A stretch of DNA of 64,000 bases from NCBI GenBank assembly GCA_947500445.1, contig CANMSB010000011.1:1-64000 (forward strand), read 5' to 3'. The DNA is from an uncultured Flavobacteriaceae bacterium. GTDB lineage: Bacteria > Bacteroidota > Bacteroidia > Flavobacteriales > Flavobacteriaceae. Shown piece after piece: positions 17,490 to 26,723 of this stretch. The notes under the pieces are model-generated. The model searched no databases. It saw only the letters and a list, made by a program, of their open reading frames with translations, and was not told where the DNA came from. The translations under genes and the position numbers were made by a program. Every line of letters begins with the position of its first letter. The first letter of the stretch is position 1.

Positions 17490-17939
17490 ATGGACCCCAA
17501 ACAACACTTATACAATTTTTGCAATGCCTTTATAACGGAGCGCATCAACAGAATTGAAAAAGGTATTACCGCCCTGCAGGAATCGTTGCGATCGGAAACC
17601 AAGAGCAGTGCCGGTGACAAACATGAGACCGGCCGCGCCATGGTGCAACTGGAGAGGGAAAAATTGGGAACCCAATTGGCCGAAGCGGAAAAACAAAAAC
17701 AACTTTTGCTTAAAGTTCCCTTGCATAAAAACACGAATAGCATTGGTCTAGGAAGTTGGGTGCACACTTCAAAAGGGAACTACTTTTTGGCCATTTCCGC
17801 GGGAGAAACCCATATTTCGGGCACCAGTACCTATTGCATATCGTTGGCCACACCAATAGGTAAAATGTTGCTCGGCAGTACCAAAGGCGACACCGTAGTC
17901 ATAAATGGGCGGAACATTCAGGTATTGGAGGTTTTTTAA
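17490..17939 (+). CDS. Small protein with GreA/GreB-like C-terminal domain
   Basis: 149 residues. The first 85 residues form a charged helical stretch (ERINRIEKGITALQESLRS ... LEREKLGTQLAEAEKQKQ), compatible with a coiled-coil hairpin. The C-terminal part (YFLAISAGETHISGTSTYCISLATPIGKMLLGSTKGDTVVINGRNIQVLEV) resembles the FKBP-like domain of Gre transcript cleavage factors (SPLGxALLGxKxGDxV ... YxIxxI). It could therefore bind RNA polymerase. Database entries sometimes call such proteins '3-oxoacyl-ACP synthase', which the sequence does not support. Its last four bases overlap the convergent arfB gene. Confidence 0.65.
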   Translation: MDPKQHLYNFCNAFITERINRIEKGITALQESLRSETKSSAGDKHETGRAMVQLEREKLGTQLAEAEKQKQLLLKVPLHKNTNSIGLGSWVHTSKGNYFLAISAGETHISGTSTYCISLATPIGKMLLGSTKGDTVVINGRNIQVLEVF

Positions 17940-18346
17940 CCGCGATCAAGATCGATCTTGCCCCGTGAAGCCTTTTTTTGGCTCTTTTTCTTTTTTGCTT
18001 CCAAACGTTTACGGTCCGCAGCTTTGGAAGGCCTGGTTTTCTTTCGTTTCTTCACCGGCCGCAAGGACGTATCCACCAACGCTAGAAAACGCGCTATGGC
18101 CAATGCCTTGTTGCGGAATTGGCTTCGGGTCTCGTCACATTGCAATATAAGATTGCCCTCCTTATTGACGCGCTGCGAAAGCTTTTCCAAAAGCATGGCT
18201 TTTTCGGATTCCGATAGCGCCAAGGAGTTCGCAACAGAAAAAAGCAACAGTATTTTGGTGGCCACCTTGTTTACATGTTGGCCTCCGGCACCACTGCTGC
18301 GGGCCGCCTTAAATTCTAGTTCGCTTAGGAGTTGTTCCCGGTTCAC
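17936..18346 (-). CDS. arfB: Alternative ribosome-rescue factor ArfB (peptidyl-tRNA hydrolase)
   Basis: It releases peptides from ribosomes stalled without a stop codon. The N-terminal catalytic domain carries the GGQ motif in ARSSGAGGQHVNKV, and the C-terminal tail (from about residue 100) is very basic (KKRKKTRPSKAADRKRLEAKKKKSQKK), as needed to enter the empty mRNA channel. The length of 136 residues is normal for ArfB/YaeJ and far too short for RF1/RF2. Confidence 0.93.
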   Translation of the reverse strand: MNREQLLSELEFKAARSSGAGGQHVNKVATKILLLFSVANSLALSESEKAMLLEKLSQRVNKEGNLILQCDETRSQFRNKALAIARFLALVDTSLRPVKKRKKTRPSKAADRKRLEAKKKKSQKKASRGKIDLDRG

Positions 18347-18378
18347 ATTGATGGCTTTGTACTAGGGTTCGCTTACGC

Positions 18379-19356
18379 TCAAGGGTCTACCATGCGTTGG
18401 TTAATGGTTTCCAAGGCAATGTTCAGGAAAACTTCCTCCCCTTTGTCTATAGGCTTATGATGGTTAAAGTACACATTATGGCCTTCATACAGTCCTACGA
18501 TCATATAGTGGCTTCCCATATAATATGAGCCTTTTACGATAACTTCCAGACCAGATTTTTGGGAGACCTTAAACTCATGCGCATATACGATAATACGTCT
18601 TTTGGTATCGGCATAGGTTTTTACGATATTGATGGGGATTTTGTTCGCTTCCCCGAAAAGCGAGGCCACATAAAGGTCCTTGGGGCGTTCGTATAAGTTT
18701 TTTGGAGTATCCTTTGCGATGATTTTTTGATCTTTCAGCACCACTACCCGATCAGCGAAGGGGAGCATGTCCTGATGATCGTGCGTGGCCGTCAATACCG
18801 TAATTTCCTTTTCCCTTAGATATCCGAACAGATTGCGCCTAAGGCTGTTTCGCTGAAAATTATCGATATGGCCAAAGGGTTCGTCCAATAAAAGCACTTC
18901 CGGTTCCTGGGCCAATACGCGCGCCAAGGCCACCCGTTGCTGCTGGCCCCCGCTCAAGTTTCTTACCTTGGTCTGGGCGTAGTCGGTCATTTCGATCATT
19001 TCCAAAAGCGTTTGGGTACGCCGTTGCATTTCGGGGATGTCGAAGACCGATAAATATTGGCTTACGTTTTCTTCTACCGTGGTATAGGGCATTAGATCGA
19101 AGTCTTGCGATAGGTACTTCATATACGACTCTCCTGGAACCAAATTGTATAAGGGGCCCAATACTTGATTTTCATCCCAGTACACCTCGCCAATCTTTAC
19201 GTGCAACAATCCGTAAATAATTTTTAAAAGGGTGCTTTTACCGCAACCGCTCTCCCCGATTATTGCGATATGTTCTCCTTTGGCAACTTTAAGGTTAATG
19301 TTCTCCAAAATGGGAACATCGTCATAAGCGAACGAAACGTGGTCAATGTGCAGCAT
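18379..19356 (-). CDS. ABC transporter ATP-binding protein, PotA/UgpC-like
   Basis: A 325-residue ABC ATPase with Walker A GESGCGKST, Q-loop LSQDFDLMPYTTVEEN, signature LSGGQQQRVALARVLA, Walker B VLLLDEPFGHID and switch histidine THDHQD. About 100 residues follow the ATPase, with a TOBE-like segment (VIVKGSYYMGSHYMIVGLYEG), as in importers of polyamine, sulfate or iron type. No permease or binding protein is encoded next to it, so its partners must lie elsewhere. The substrate is unknown. Confidence 0.85.
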   Translation of the reverse strand: MLHIDHVSFAYDDVPILENINLKVAKGEHIAIIGESGCGKSTLLKIIYGLLHVKIGEVYWDENQVLGPLYNLVPGESYMKYLSQDFDLMPYTTVEENVSQYLSVFDIPEMQRRTQTLLEMIEMTDYAQTKVRNLSGGQQQRVALARVLAQEPEVLLLDEPFGHIDNFQRNSLRRNLFGYLREKEITVLTATHDHQDMLPFADRVVVLKDQKIIAKDTPKNLYERPKDLYVASLFGEANKIPINIVKTYADTKRRIIVYAHEFKVSQKSGLEVIVKGSYYMGSHYMIVGLYEGHNVYFNHHKPIDKGEEVFLNIALETINQRMVDP

Positions 19357-19452
19357 ATAGGAACTCGTTGTTCAATAATACTATTTCTGATGTTGGATTA
19401 CCCTTTAGATAAAACGGATTTTCCGGTACAATATTGATTGCTTACGGTAAGT

Positions 19453-19612
19453 ATACCATTTCTACCTCAAAGTTACCCATTAAAAATTGCCCTTTTCCGC
19501 TTATACTTCAAAATAAAAAACAACCGTAGCTACTGCTATGCTTGATTTTTCTTTTTCGTCCAAGCAAAAAATGACGGCTTTTATTTGGGTAATTTTAATA
19601 CAAAAATGGTAT
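19453..19612. repeat. Palindromic MITE-like element, type I, 160 bp
   Basis: It begins ATACCATTTCTACC and ends CAAAAATGGTAT. Inner arm TTACCCATTAAAA pairs with TTTATTTGGGTAA. The centre is CCGTAGC-TACT-GCTATGC. It lies three bases beyond the stop codon of the prolyl oligopeptidase gene, so it is the 3' end of that transcript. Confidence 0.8.
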
Positions 19613-19615
19613 TAT

Positions 19616-21772
19616 TTAGTCTTTGATTTTTTCTGTTAAAAGGGTGTTCGGGAGTTCCTTGAATCCCATATTGAATAGGGTAAAGCCAAAAATATCCGCG
19701 TATTGCTCGATCGTTTTGCTCACAGGGGTGCCCGCCCCATGTCCGGCATTGGTTTCGATCCGGATCAGGGTTGGGTTCGCACCCGTCTGTTTTTCCTGTA
19801 ATTCGGCCGCGAACTTAAAACTATGGGCGGGCACTACCCGATCATCGTGATCGCCAGTGGTAATCAACGTGGCGGGATAAGACACGCCTTCCTTTACGTT
19901 ATGTACGGGCGAATACCCTTTAAGGTATTCGAACATTTCCTTATTGTCCTCCGCGGTACCATAATCATAGGCCCATCCGGCGCCGGCGGTAAAGGTATGA
20001 TAGCGAAGCATGTCCAACACACCCACCGCGGGCAATGCCACTTTCATCAGGTCGGGACGTTGGGTCATGGTAGCGCCTACCAACAATCCGCCATTGGAAC
20101 CGCCACGTACGGCCAAATAGTCCGAAGCGGTGTAGCCTTCCGCAATCAAGTATTCGGCAGCCGCTATAAAATCGTCAAACACATTCTGTTTTTTCATTTT
20201 AATGCCGGCTTCGTGCCATTTTTTACCATATTCACCGCCCCCCCTAATGTTGGGAACCGCATAAACGCCCCCTTGTTCCATCCAAACGGCGTTTACAATA
20301 CTGAACGATGGGGTAAGGCTAATGTTGAATCCCCCATAACCGTAGAGTATGGTAGGATTAGTACCGTCACGTTTCAATCCCTTTTTATGGGTGATGATCA
20401 TCGGTACTTTTGTACCGTCCTTTGTGGTGTAAAAAACTTGGTTCGATTCGTAATCGGCAGGGTCAAAATCAATTTCCGGTTTCCAATAGCGCTCATACGT
20501 TCCAGTTTCCACATTGTATTTGAACGATGATCCCGGGGTAACATAGTTGGTAAACGAGAAATAAAACTCCTTATCCTCCTTTTTACCTCCAAAACCGCTT
20601 GCGGTACCTACCCCGGGCAAGGCTACCTCACGTATGCGTTTTCCGTCATAATCGTATTGAAATACTTTGGATACGGCATCGACCATATATTCTGCAAAAA
20701 AATAACCGCCGCCGGTACTCGGGCTCAGTACGTTTTCGGTTTCCGGTATAAAATCCACCCAATTTTCAGGTTCGGGTGCGCTGGCATCCACGGTAACTAC
20801 TTTTTTGTTCGGTGCGTTCCTGTTGGTAACGATATAAAGCTTGGAACCAACGTTCTCAATAATGTAACTATCGGAATCGGTATCGGTCAAGATCGGTACT
20901 AAAGGGGCGTCCGAACGACTTAAATCCTTAATGAACAGCTTGTTCCCGGAGGTAGAGACCGAAGCCGAAACGACCAAGTATTGCTCGTCTTCCGTTAAGT
21001 ACGCTTGGCTATACCGATGCTTCTCTTCGTCAGTACCACCAAATATGACCTTATCCTCCTTTTGGGAGGTGCCCAGCTTGTGATAGTAGACCTTGTGTTG
21101 ATCGGTTTTTGCGGACAATTCACTTCCCTCGGGTTTATCGTAGCTGGAGTAGTAGAACCCTTCGTTTCCCTTCCAAGCGATACCGCTGAATTTGATATCG
21201 ACCAAGGTATCCTCAACAATTTCCATGGTTTTGGTGTCCACTACGATTCCCTTACGCCAGTCACTACCGCCCTCGGAGATCAGGTAGGTCGCCAGCGAAC
21301 CATCCTTGGTAAAACGGAGGCCCGCCAACGAGGTAGTGCCATCTTCGGAGAAGGTATTGGGGTCCAAAAATATCTCCGCTTTACCGCCATCCTTCTTGCG
21401 GTACACTACATATTGGTTCTGAAGGCCATCGTTCTTGTAAAAATAGGTATACGGGCCTTCTTTAAAAGGGGCCCCTATTTTTTCATAATTCCATAAAGCT
21501 TCCAAGCGGTTTTTGAGTTGACTCCTGAAAGGAATACCATCCAAATATTGAAAGGTGGTATTGTTCTGTCTGCGGACCCACTTTTCGGTATCCTCGCTGC
21601 GGTCGTCCTCCAACCAACGGTAGGGATCTTCCACCTGCGTTCCAAAGTAAGTTTCGACCATCCCGATCTTTGCGGTAGTTGGGTATTTCACTGATAGTTG
21701 TTGTTTTTCGGATTGTGCGGTACCTATGAACATTGTAGTACCGGTAATCATGATGGCGACTAATTTTTTCAT
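19616..21772 (-). CDS. Exported prolyl oligopeptidase, family S9A
   Basis: A serine peptidase that cleaves short peptides after proline. The 718-residue protein has a signal peptide ([18 protein letters not shown]), an N-terminal seven-bladed propeller opening with the typical [22 protein letters not shown], and an alpha/beta hydrolase domain. The nucleophile is the serine of [14 protein letters not shown], the aspartate lies in [15 protein letters not shown] and the histidine in NAGHGAGTP. Location is likely the periplasm. The 3' end abuts a 160-bp palindrome. Confidence 0.94.
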   Translation of the reverse strand: MKKLVAIMITGTTMFIGTAQSEKQQLSVKYPTTAKIGMVETYFGTQVEDPYRWLEDDRSEDTEKWVRRQNNTTFQYLDGIPFRSQLKNRLEALWNYEKIGAPFKEGPYTYFYKNDGLQNQYVVYRKKDGGKAEIFLDPNTFSEDGTTSLAGLRFTKDGSLATYLISEGGSDWRKGIVVDTKTMEIVEDTLVDIKFSGIAWKGNEGFYYSSYDKPEGSELSAKTDQHKVYYHKLGTSQKEDKVIFGGTDEEKHRYSQAYLTEDEQYLVVSASVSTSGNKLFIKDLSRSDAPLVPILTDTDSDSYIIENVGSKLYIVTNRNAPNKKVVTVDASAPEPENWVDFIPETENVLSPSTGGGYFFAEYMVDAVSKVFQYDYDGKRIREVALPGVGTASGFGGKKEDKEFYFSFTNYVTPGSSFKYNVETGTYERYWKPEIDFDPADYESNQVFYTTKDGTKVPMIITHKKGLKRDGTNPTILYGYGGFNISLTPSFSIVNAVWMEQGGVYAVPNIRGGGEYGKKWHEAGIKMKKQNVFDDFIAAAEYLIAEGYTASDYLAVRGGSNGGLLVGATMTQRPDLMKVALPAVGVLDMLRYHTFTAGAGWAYDYGTAEDNKEMFEYLKGYSPVHNVKEGVSYPATLITTGDHDDRVVPAHSFKFAAELQEKQTGANPTLIRIETNAGHGAGTPVSKTIEQYADIFGFTLFNMGFKELPNTLLTEKIKD

Positions 21773-21931
21773 GCTGCAAGTTAATAATCATCTTTCTTAA
21801 AATAAGCACAAAAAACAGCACCCTGAACACCGTTCTAGGTTCTCCTTTTCCGCTGGAATTCCCTTGGAAAATGCATGGTGCCCTTTCGCATGAATCGTTC
21901 GCCTTGGTACAAGGCCCGATCATCGCCCGAC

Positions 21932-22924
21932 CTAACCTACCAAATTATTGCTTACGAGGTACTCGGCTATTTGTACGGCATTGGTGGCCGCGCCCTTTCG
22001 AAGGTTATCCGATACGATCCACATATTCAAGGTATTCCTTCTTGTTTCGTCCCGGCGGATACGGCCTACGAACACCTCATCCTTATCATGTGCGTAAATG
22101 GGCATGGGATACGTATTGGTATCGGGATTGTCCTGTACGGTAACTCCCGGGGTATCGTTTAGAAGACGGCGGACATCGTTCAGTTCAAAATCGTTTTCAA
22201 ATTCCACGTTCACCGATTCGGAATGTCCTCCCGCAGTGGGTATGCGCACCGCAGTGGCGGATACGGAGAAGGTGCGGTCGTTCAAAATTTTCTGAGGTTC
22301 ACGGGCCAGTTTCATTTCTTCTTTGGTATAACCATTTTCAAGAAATACATCACAATGGGGAAGTGCATTTCTACTAATAGGGTACGGATAGGCCATTTCT
22401 CCCTCAACACCCGCTATTTCGTTCTCCAGTTGCCGTACGGCCTTGACCCCCGTTCCTGACACCGATTGGTATGTTGAAACAATCACCCTGTTCATCGTAT
22501 ACTTGTTATGGAGCGGTGCCAAGGCCATTACCAATTGAATGGTAGAGCAATTGGGATTGGCAATGATCTTATCGTCCTTGGTCAGCTCTTGAGCGTTGAT
22601 TTCGGGCACAATCAATTTTTTGGTGGGGTCCATGCGCCATGCGGAAGAATTATCCACTACGGTAGTGCCGACCGCCGCAAATTTTGGGGCCCATTCCAAG
22701 GAGGTATCCCCGCCGGCGGAAAAAATGGCGATATGTGGTTTTGCATCCACGGCATCCGAAAGCCCGATTATGGTATGGTCTTTTCCTTGGAACGCCAAGG
22801 TTTTCCCCACGCTGCGTTCGGAAGCTACCAACAGCAGCTCGGTAATCGGAAAATTACGTTCCGCCAAAACTTTCAACATCACTTCGCCGACCATACCGGT
22901 GGCCCCTACTACTGCTACTTTCAT
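21932..22924 (-). CDS. asd: Aspartate-semialdehyde dehydrogenase
   Basis: NADPH-dependent reduction of aspartyl phosphate, the branch step to lysine, methionine, threonine and diaminopimelate. The 330 residues begin MKVAVVGATGMVG (nucleotide fold). The active cysteine is Cys126 in IANPNCSTIQ, and the substrate-binding ESVNVEF and HxxxGH-type stretches (RIPTAGGHSESVNV) are present. Length is normal. A good promoter lies directly upstream. Confidence 0.96.
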   Translation of the reverse strand: MKVAVVGATGMVGEVMLKVLAERNFPITELLLVASERSVGKTLAFQGKDHTIIGLSDAVDAKPHIAIFSAGGDTSLEWAPKFAAVGTTVVDNSSAWRMDPTKKLIVPEINAQELTKDDKIIANPNCSTIQLVMALAPLHNKYTMNRVIVSTYQSVSGTGVKAVRQLENEIAGVEGEMAYPYPISRNALPHCDVFLENGYTKEEMKLAREPQKILNDRTFSVSATAVRIPTAGGHSESVNVEFENDFELNDVRRLLNDTPGVTVQDNPDTNTYPMPIYAHDKDEVFVGRIRRDETRRNTLNMWIVSDNLRKGAATNAVQIAEYLVSNNLVG

Positions 22925-22942
22925 TATTCTAATTTTAGAGCG

Positions 22943-22973
22943 TAAATGTACTTCAATGTTGCATAGGGAACAA
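22943..22973 (-). promoter_or_regulatory. Promoter of asd (TTG-N20-TACATTTA)
   Basis: On the minus strand TTG (22971-22973) is followed after 20 bases by TACATTTA (22943-22950), seven of eight matches to TAnnTTTG. The start codon of asd is 19 bases further on. Confidence 0.5.
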
Positions 22974-23035
22974 GAGCTCCGTTTACATTTTTTAAAAATA
23001 AAACAATTTGTTTTAAATATAACGAATTAGGTTTG

Positions 23036-23072
23036 GCCAAAAAAGAACCCCCACCGTTCGGCAGGGGTTTTC
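23036..23072 (-). terminator. Terminator of mscL
   Basis: On the minus strand AACCCC(TGCC)...GGGGGTT is followed by CTTTTTT, a GC-rich stem with a T run, 45 bases after the mscL stop. Confidence 0.65.
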
Positions 23073-23116
23073 AAAATTCGTAGTGTAGCGGCATCCGTGG
23101 CACTGCCAACGGAAAA

Positions 23117-23518
23117 TTACTTTTTAAGGGCGTCCCTTATTTCTGCCAACAGTTCTTCCTGTGTAGGTCCTGCCGGTGCTTCTGGTTCTGGAGCTGGTTT
23201 TGATTTATTGTAGGCCTTCACGATTAGGAACATCACAAAACCGACAATCAATAAGTTTACTATAGTGTTGATCCAAGCACCCCAACGAATAGCATTTTCC
23301 GCGACGTATCCTTCAGCACCTTCGACACCTACCCCTTCGGTAAGGATTACTTTTAGGTTCGCAAAATCCACACCGCCCGCAAAATGACCTACGACCGGCA
23401 TTACGATGTCATTTACGAATCCGTTAACGACAAGGCCTACCGCTCCTGCCATAATTACGGCCACTGCGAAGTCGATGACGTTTCCAGTGAGGATAAAATT
23501 CTTAAATTCTTTAAGCAT
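23117..23518 (-). CDS. mscL: Large-conductance mechanosensitive channel
   Basis: A pentameric channel that opens under membrane tension during sudden loss of external salt. The 133-residue protein has the amphipathic N-terminus (MLKEFKNFILTGNVIDFAVAVIMAGA) leading into TM1 with the glycine/alanine-rich pore face, a periplasmic loop of about 35 residues, TM2 (WINTIVNLLIVGFVMFLIVKAYN) and a C-terminal helix bundle. All expected parts and length are present. Confidence 0.96.
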   Translation of the reverse strand: MLKEFKNFILTGNVIDFAVAVIMAGAVGLVVNGFVNDIVMPVVGHFAGGVDFANLKVILTEGVGVEGAEGYVAENAIRWGAWINTIVNLLIVGFVMFLIVKAYNKSKPAPEPEAPAGPTQEELLAEIRDALKK

Positions 23519-23595
23519 AATTAGTGTTTTTTAGTGGTTAATAGTATCGCAATGTACTGAAAAAAAAGTGTCACAACAAAATGTTAATACACATT

Positions 23596-24705
23596 TTAAT
23601 CTCCTATAAATCGGCGGGTTACTCTTTGTGATATCCCGGTAAGCAATTCATAGGAAATAGTATGTGCCGTTTCGGCAAATGTCGTGGCCGTAATGCCATT
23701 GCCAAAAACCGTTACCTCGTCCCCTTCTGAACAATCGATTTCGGTAACATCTATCATAATCATGTCCATACAAACGTTTCCCACAATGTATACAGCCGTG
23801 TCGTGCAACAGTACCTGAGTGGTACCACCACCATAAATGCGTCCTATTCCATCGGCATGCCCTAAGGGCAGCGTTGCAATTTTACAATTCTCCCCTGCTA
23901 TGAATGCCCTATTGTAGCCTACACTCTCTCCGGCCTTTAGCGTATGTATTTGGGAAATTATCGTCTTTAGGCTTGCTATGGGGCGTAGTTGAGCATCTAC
24001 TTTGGCATCGTTCCCAAAACCATAAAGCCCTATACCGCTGCGTACCATATGGAACTGGGCCTGGGGATAGTTCAATATTCCCGAGGTGTTCAATACGTGA
24101 CGAAAGGGCCGATATCCGATTTCCAAATCGATCTTGGCAGCGATCCCCTCAAAACGGTTTAGTTGCTGTTGTGTAAACGATCGTTCCCCGTCGTCTTCCG
24201 AAGCGGCCAAATGGGAAAAAACGGCAATGGCCTTGACCGCCCTATTGTTCTTCATCTCCTTTGCGATCAATGGGATTTCGGCTTCCGAAAAACCCAGGCG
24301 ATTTAATCCGGTGTTGAACTTTAGGTGTATCGGATACTGTTTTTGACCGTGTTTTTCAGCGGTCGCCAAAAAGGCTTTCAACACCCTTTCGGAATACAGG
24401 CTGGGTTCCAAACATTTTTCGATGATCTTATCAAAATTGGCTATCTGTGGGTGCAGTACCAAAATAGGTGTCCGAATTCCAGCGTCGCGCAAAACCGTTC
24501 CTTCGGATACATAGGCAACGGCCAGATAATCCACGCCCAAGGCCTCCAGTTTTTGCGCTACTTTTACGGCATCACTGCCGTAAGCGAATGCTTTTACCAC
24601 CGCCAACAATTTGGTCTTTTCCCGAATACGCCCCCTTAATAACCGATAGTTGTGCGCCAAGGCGCTCAAATCGATTTCTAAAACCGTTTCCTGCACCTTA
24701 CCCAT
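23596..24705 (-). CDS. alr: Alanine racemase
   Basis: A PLP enzyme making D-alanine for peptidoglycan. The PLP lysine is Lys38 in LLAVVKAFAYGSD (most family members read VKANAYGHG, so this is a variant). The catalytic tyrosine side has VGYNRAF, and GIGLYG and MVRSGIGLYGFG are typical. The start at 24705 (MGKVQETVLEIDLSALAHNYR) fits the family. An ATG at 24738 would add 11 residues and deepen the overlap with tdk. With 24705 the overlap with the tdk end is eight bases, so the genes are translationally linked. Confidence 0.93.
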   Translation of the reverse strand: MGKVQETVLEIDLSALAHNYRLLRGRIREKTKLLAVVKAFAYGSDAVKVAQKLEALGVDYLAVAYVSEGTVLRDAGIRTPILVLHPQIANFDKIIEKCLEPSLYSERVLKAFLATAEKHGQKQYPIHLKFNTGLNRLGFSEAEIPLIAKEMKNNRAVKAIAVFSHLAASEDDGERSFTQQQLNRFEGIAAKIDLEIGYRPFRHVLNTSGILNYPQAQFHMVRSGIGLYGFGNDAKVDAQLRPIASLKTIISQIHTLKAGESVGYNRAFIAGENCKIATLPLGHADGIGRIYGGGTTQVLLHDTAVYIVGNVCMDMIMIDVTEIDCSEGDEVTVFGNGITATTFAETAHTISYELLTGISQRVTRRFIGD

Positions 24706-25339
24706 TTGGGTCCTGTTTTTTGCTGACTTCTTCGGCATTTACATCCATCTGGCTTACTTTTTCCTTGAGCATGGCCTTGTAGTATGCCGCACGGCTCAAG
24801 GGTTCGTAAGCATCGGTTTCACCCAGCATCACCAACTTATCGTTATTTGCTTTTCGAAAACTGTAGTTGGCCAAATTCCCTGTACGGGTACAAATGGCAT
24901 GCACCTTGGTCACATATTCTGCGGTCGCCATCAATGCGGGCATCGGTCCAAAAGGGTTGCCCTTGAAATCCATATCCAATCCGGCCACGACCACACGTAC
25001 CCCCTTGTTCGCCAAATCGTTGCAAACGGTTATGATCTCGTTATCAAAAAATTGTGCCTCGTCAATGCCCACCACGTGGCAACCATCTGCCAAAAGCCGT
25101 ATGTTGGCGGCCGCGGGTACAGGAGTAGACCGTATTTCGTTGGCATCGTGGGAGACCACCATATCATCATGATATCGCGTATCTACCATAGGCTTAAAAA
25201 TCTCCACCTTTTGTTTGGCGAACTGTGCCCGTTTCAACCGACGGATCAATTCTTCGGTCTTCCCAGAGAACATGGACCCGGAGATCACTTCGATCCACCC
25301 GAATTGTTCCTTATGGTTCACCGTATTTTCAAGAAACAT
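24698..25339 (-). CDS. tdk: Thymidine kinase, type II
   Basis: Phosphorylates thymidine for salvage. The 213 residues carry the P-loop GSMFSGKTEELIRRL, the DTRYHDDMVVSHD and VVGIDEAQFF (Walker B with catalytic Glu) motifs, and VVAGLDMDFKGNPFGPM, all standard for type II kinases. The zinc-site region VTKVHAICTRTGNLANYSFR has only one of the usual paired cysteines visible. It is upstream of alr in the same transcript. Confidence 0.95.
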   Translation of the reverse strand: MFLENTVNHKEQFGWIEVISGSMFSGKTEELIRRLKRAQFAKQKVEIFKPMVDTRYHDDMVVSHDANEIRSTPVPAAANIRLLADGCHVVGIDEAQFFDNEIITVCNDLANKGVRVVVAGLDMDFKGNPFGPMPALMATAEYVTKVHAICTRTGNLANYSFRKANNDKLVMLGETDAYEPLSRAAYYKAMLKEKVSQMDVNAEEVSKKQDPNG

Positions 25340-25443
25340 TTTGTAATTTTAGACGAAAATAGAACGTTTTTCCGTTCTACTGTTAGGGAGGATAAAATTA
25401 ACCAAAAAGGTACACCTTTTGGTCAGAAATTAAAGAAAGCGGG

Positions 25444-26142
25444 ATGAAACGTAAATTAAAGGAAGAACTTCGAAAATTAGCTACGGATATTATTACCGCC
25501 AGAGACCTCAATGAAATTTCGGACCTGTACGAATCGACGAGGGCGCTGTACGAAAAATTGGCGGTGTTGAAATTCATCGAGGAGAAGTTACAGGATATTG
25601 AGATCGACGTGTCCAAAAACATCATTGCCGAAAAGTTCGAGAAAATGGCGAATGCCGTTCTCAATGCCAATACCTCCGTACCCGAAAGCAACCCACATCA
25701 GGAAGACATTATGACTCCAGGCATGGACACCATTAAGGATATGGTTTCGGAAATGCCCAATGAGGCGGCAGTGGACGAAGTATTGTCAGAGTTTTTGAAC
25801 AAACCCGATTACCTCAAGAACGATAAAGAACTGTTTGTACCGCAGCAAGAAACACAAACGGATAGTTCCCCACAGCAGGCCACACCAAAATCCTTGAACG
25901 ATAAACTGAACACCAAAGAGTTAAAAATCGACCTCAACAATCGTTTGGCCTTTGTAAAACATTTGTTCGACGGAAGTACGGAAGATTACAACAGGGTACT
26001 TTCACAGCTAAAGACCATTGATTCCCACGAACGCTCGGTTTCCTTTATCAAGAACATGGTAAAACCGGACCATAAGAACTGGGTCGGAAAAGAGGAATAC
26101 GAGGAGCGCTTTATGCAGCTCATCGAACGTAAATTTTCATAA
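25444..26142 (+). CDS. Conserved helical protein of unknown function
   Basis: 232 residues, mostly alpha-helical and acidic. The N-terminus MKRKLKEELRKLATDIITARDLNEISDLYESTRALYEKLAVLKFIEEKL is a probable coiled coil. A proline/glutamine-rich linker at about 135-150 is followed by a conserved-looking C-terminal block KIDLNNRLAFVKHLFDGSTEDYNRVLSQL ... WVGKEEYEERFMQLIERKF. From memory, such proteins accompany tdk/alr in other flavobacteria. No function is assigned and there is no signal peptide. Confidence 0.8.
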   Translation: MKRKLKEELRKLATDIITARDLNEISDLYESTRALYEKLAVLKFIEEKLQDIEIDVSKNIIAEKFEKMANAVLNANTSVPESNPHQEDIMTPGMDTIKDMVSEMPNEAAVDEVLSEFLNKPDYLKNDKELFVPQQETQTDSSPQQATPKSLNDKLNTKELKIDLNNRLAFVKHLFDGSTEDYNRVLSQLKTIDSHERSVSFIKNMVKPDHKNWVGKEEYEERFMQLIERKFS

Positions 26143-26186
26143 AGTCCAGACCATACAACCGTAATGTACTTCAATCACTTCGAATT

Positions 26187-26223
26187 AAAAAAGCCCGATA
26201 AAGTCTATGTTTCCGCGCTTTTT
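26187..26223 (+). terminator. Possible terminator after the helical protein
   Basis: AAAAAAGC and GCTTTTT frame a 22-base interval with a weak internal CCG/CGC pairing. Weaker than the other terminators in the window. Confidence 0.3.
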
Positions 26224-26233
26224 GGTTTAAGCT

Positions 26234-26259
26234 AACTATTTTAATGCCAGAAATGGTAT
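26234..26259. repeat. Solo arm of a type I palindromic element
   Basis: Reading in reverse gives ATACCATTTCTGGCATTAAAA, which equals the outer arm of the element at 4467 apart from a few bases. The second arm and the centre are missing. It lies 17 bases before the DoxX-like gene. Confidence 0.5.
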
Positions 26260-26275
26260 AACTACAGCACCGACT

Positions 26276-26653
26276 ATGAACGGCAACAAAATCGTTTTTT
26301 ACATCGCCACGGGCGTACTTACGGCCATTATGTTTTTTTCCGTGTTCAATTACTTTACCAAATACGATATGATCGTTGGTTTTTTTGAACATTTCAACTA
26401 CCCGACTTATTTGGTATACCCACTGGCCACAGCCAAAATTTTGGGCTTGATCGCCGTATGGGGGAGTTTTTCCAGCTGGTTGAAGGAATGGGCCTATGCC
26501 GGTTTCTTTTTTGATACCATTTTGGCTTTTTTCGCCCATTACCTTACCGACGGCACGGGTTATACGTTCGCTTTGCTAGCGCTGACCGCCACTTTGGTCT
26601 CTTACTTCTTTGAAAAAAAAGTACGCCCTCGGAAAGGAATATCAGCCGATTGA
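26276..26653 (+). CDS. DoxX-like small membrane protein
   Basis: A 125-residue protein with four membrane segments; the pattern NYPTYLVYPLATAKILGLIAVWG followed by WLKEWAYAGFFFDTILAFFAH is that of the DoxX-like family in Bacteroidetes. Family members are linked to redox or small-molecule membrane chemistry, but no reaction can be stated here. It is a single gene between two unrelated neighbours. Confidence 0.75.
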   Translation: MNGNKIVFYIATGVLTAIMFFSVFNYFTKYDMIVGFFEHFNYPTYLVYPLATAKILGLIAVWGSFSSWLKEWAYAGFFFDTILAFFAHYLTDGTGYTFALLALTATLVSYFFEKKVRPRKGISAD

Positions 26654-26723
26654 GGGTATCGTAGGTCCGTATTAACTCGGGACCATACGGGCGAAAAGGC
26701 TATTTTTGACGAAATTTGAAATT

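Noticed and set aside
17490-17939. 3-oxoacyl-ACP synthase (a name often attached to such proteins)
   Set aside because: No thiolase fold or catalytic Cys-His-Asn/His set; the C-terminal domain looks Gre-like instead.
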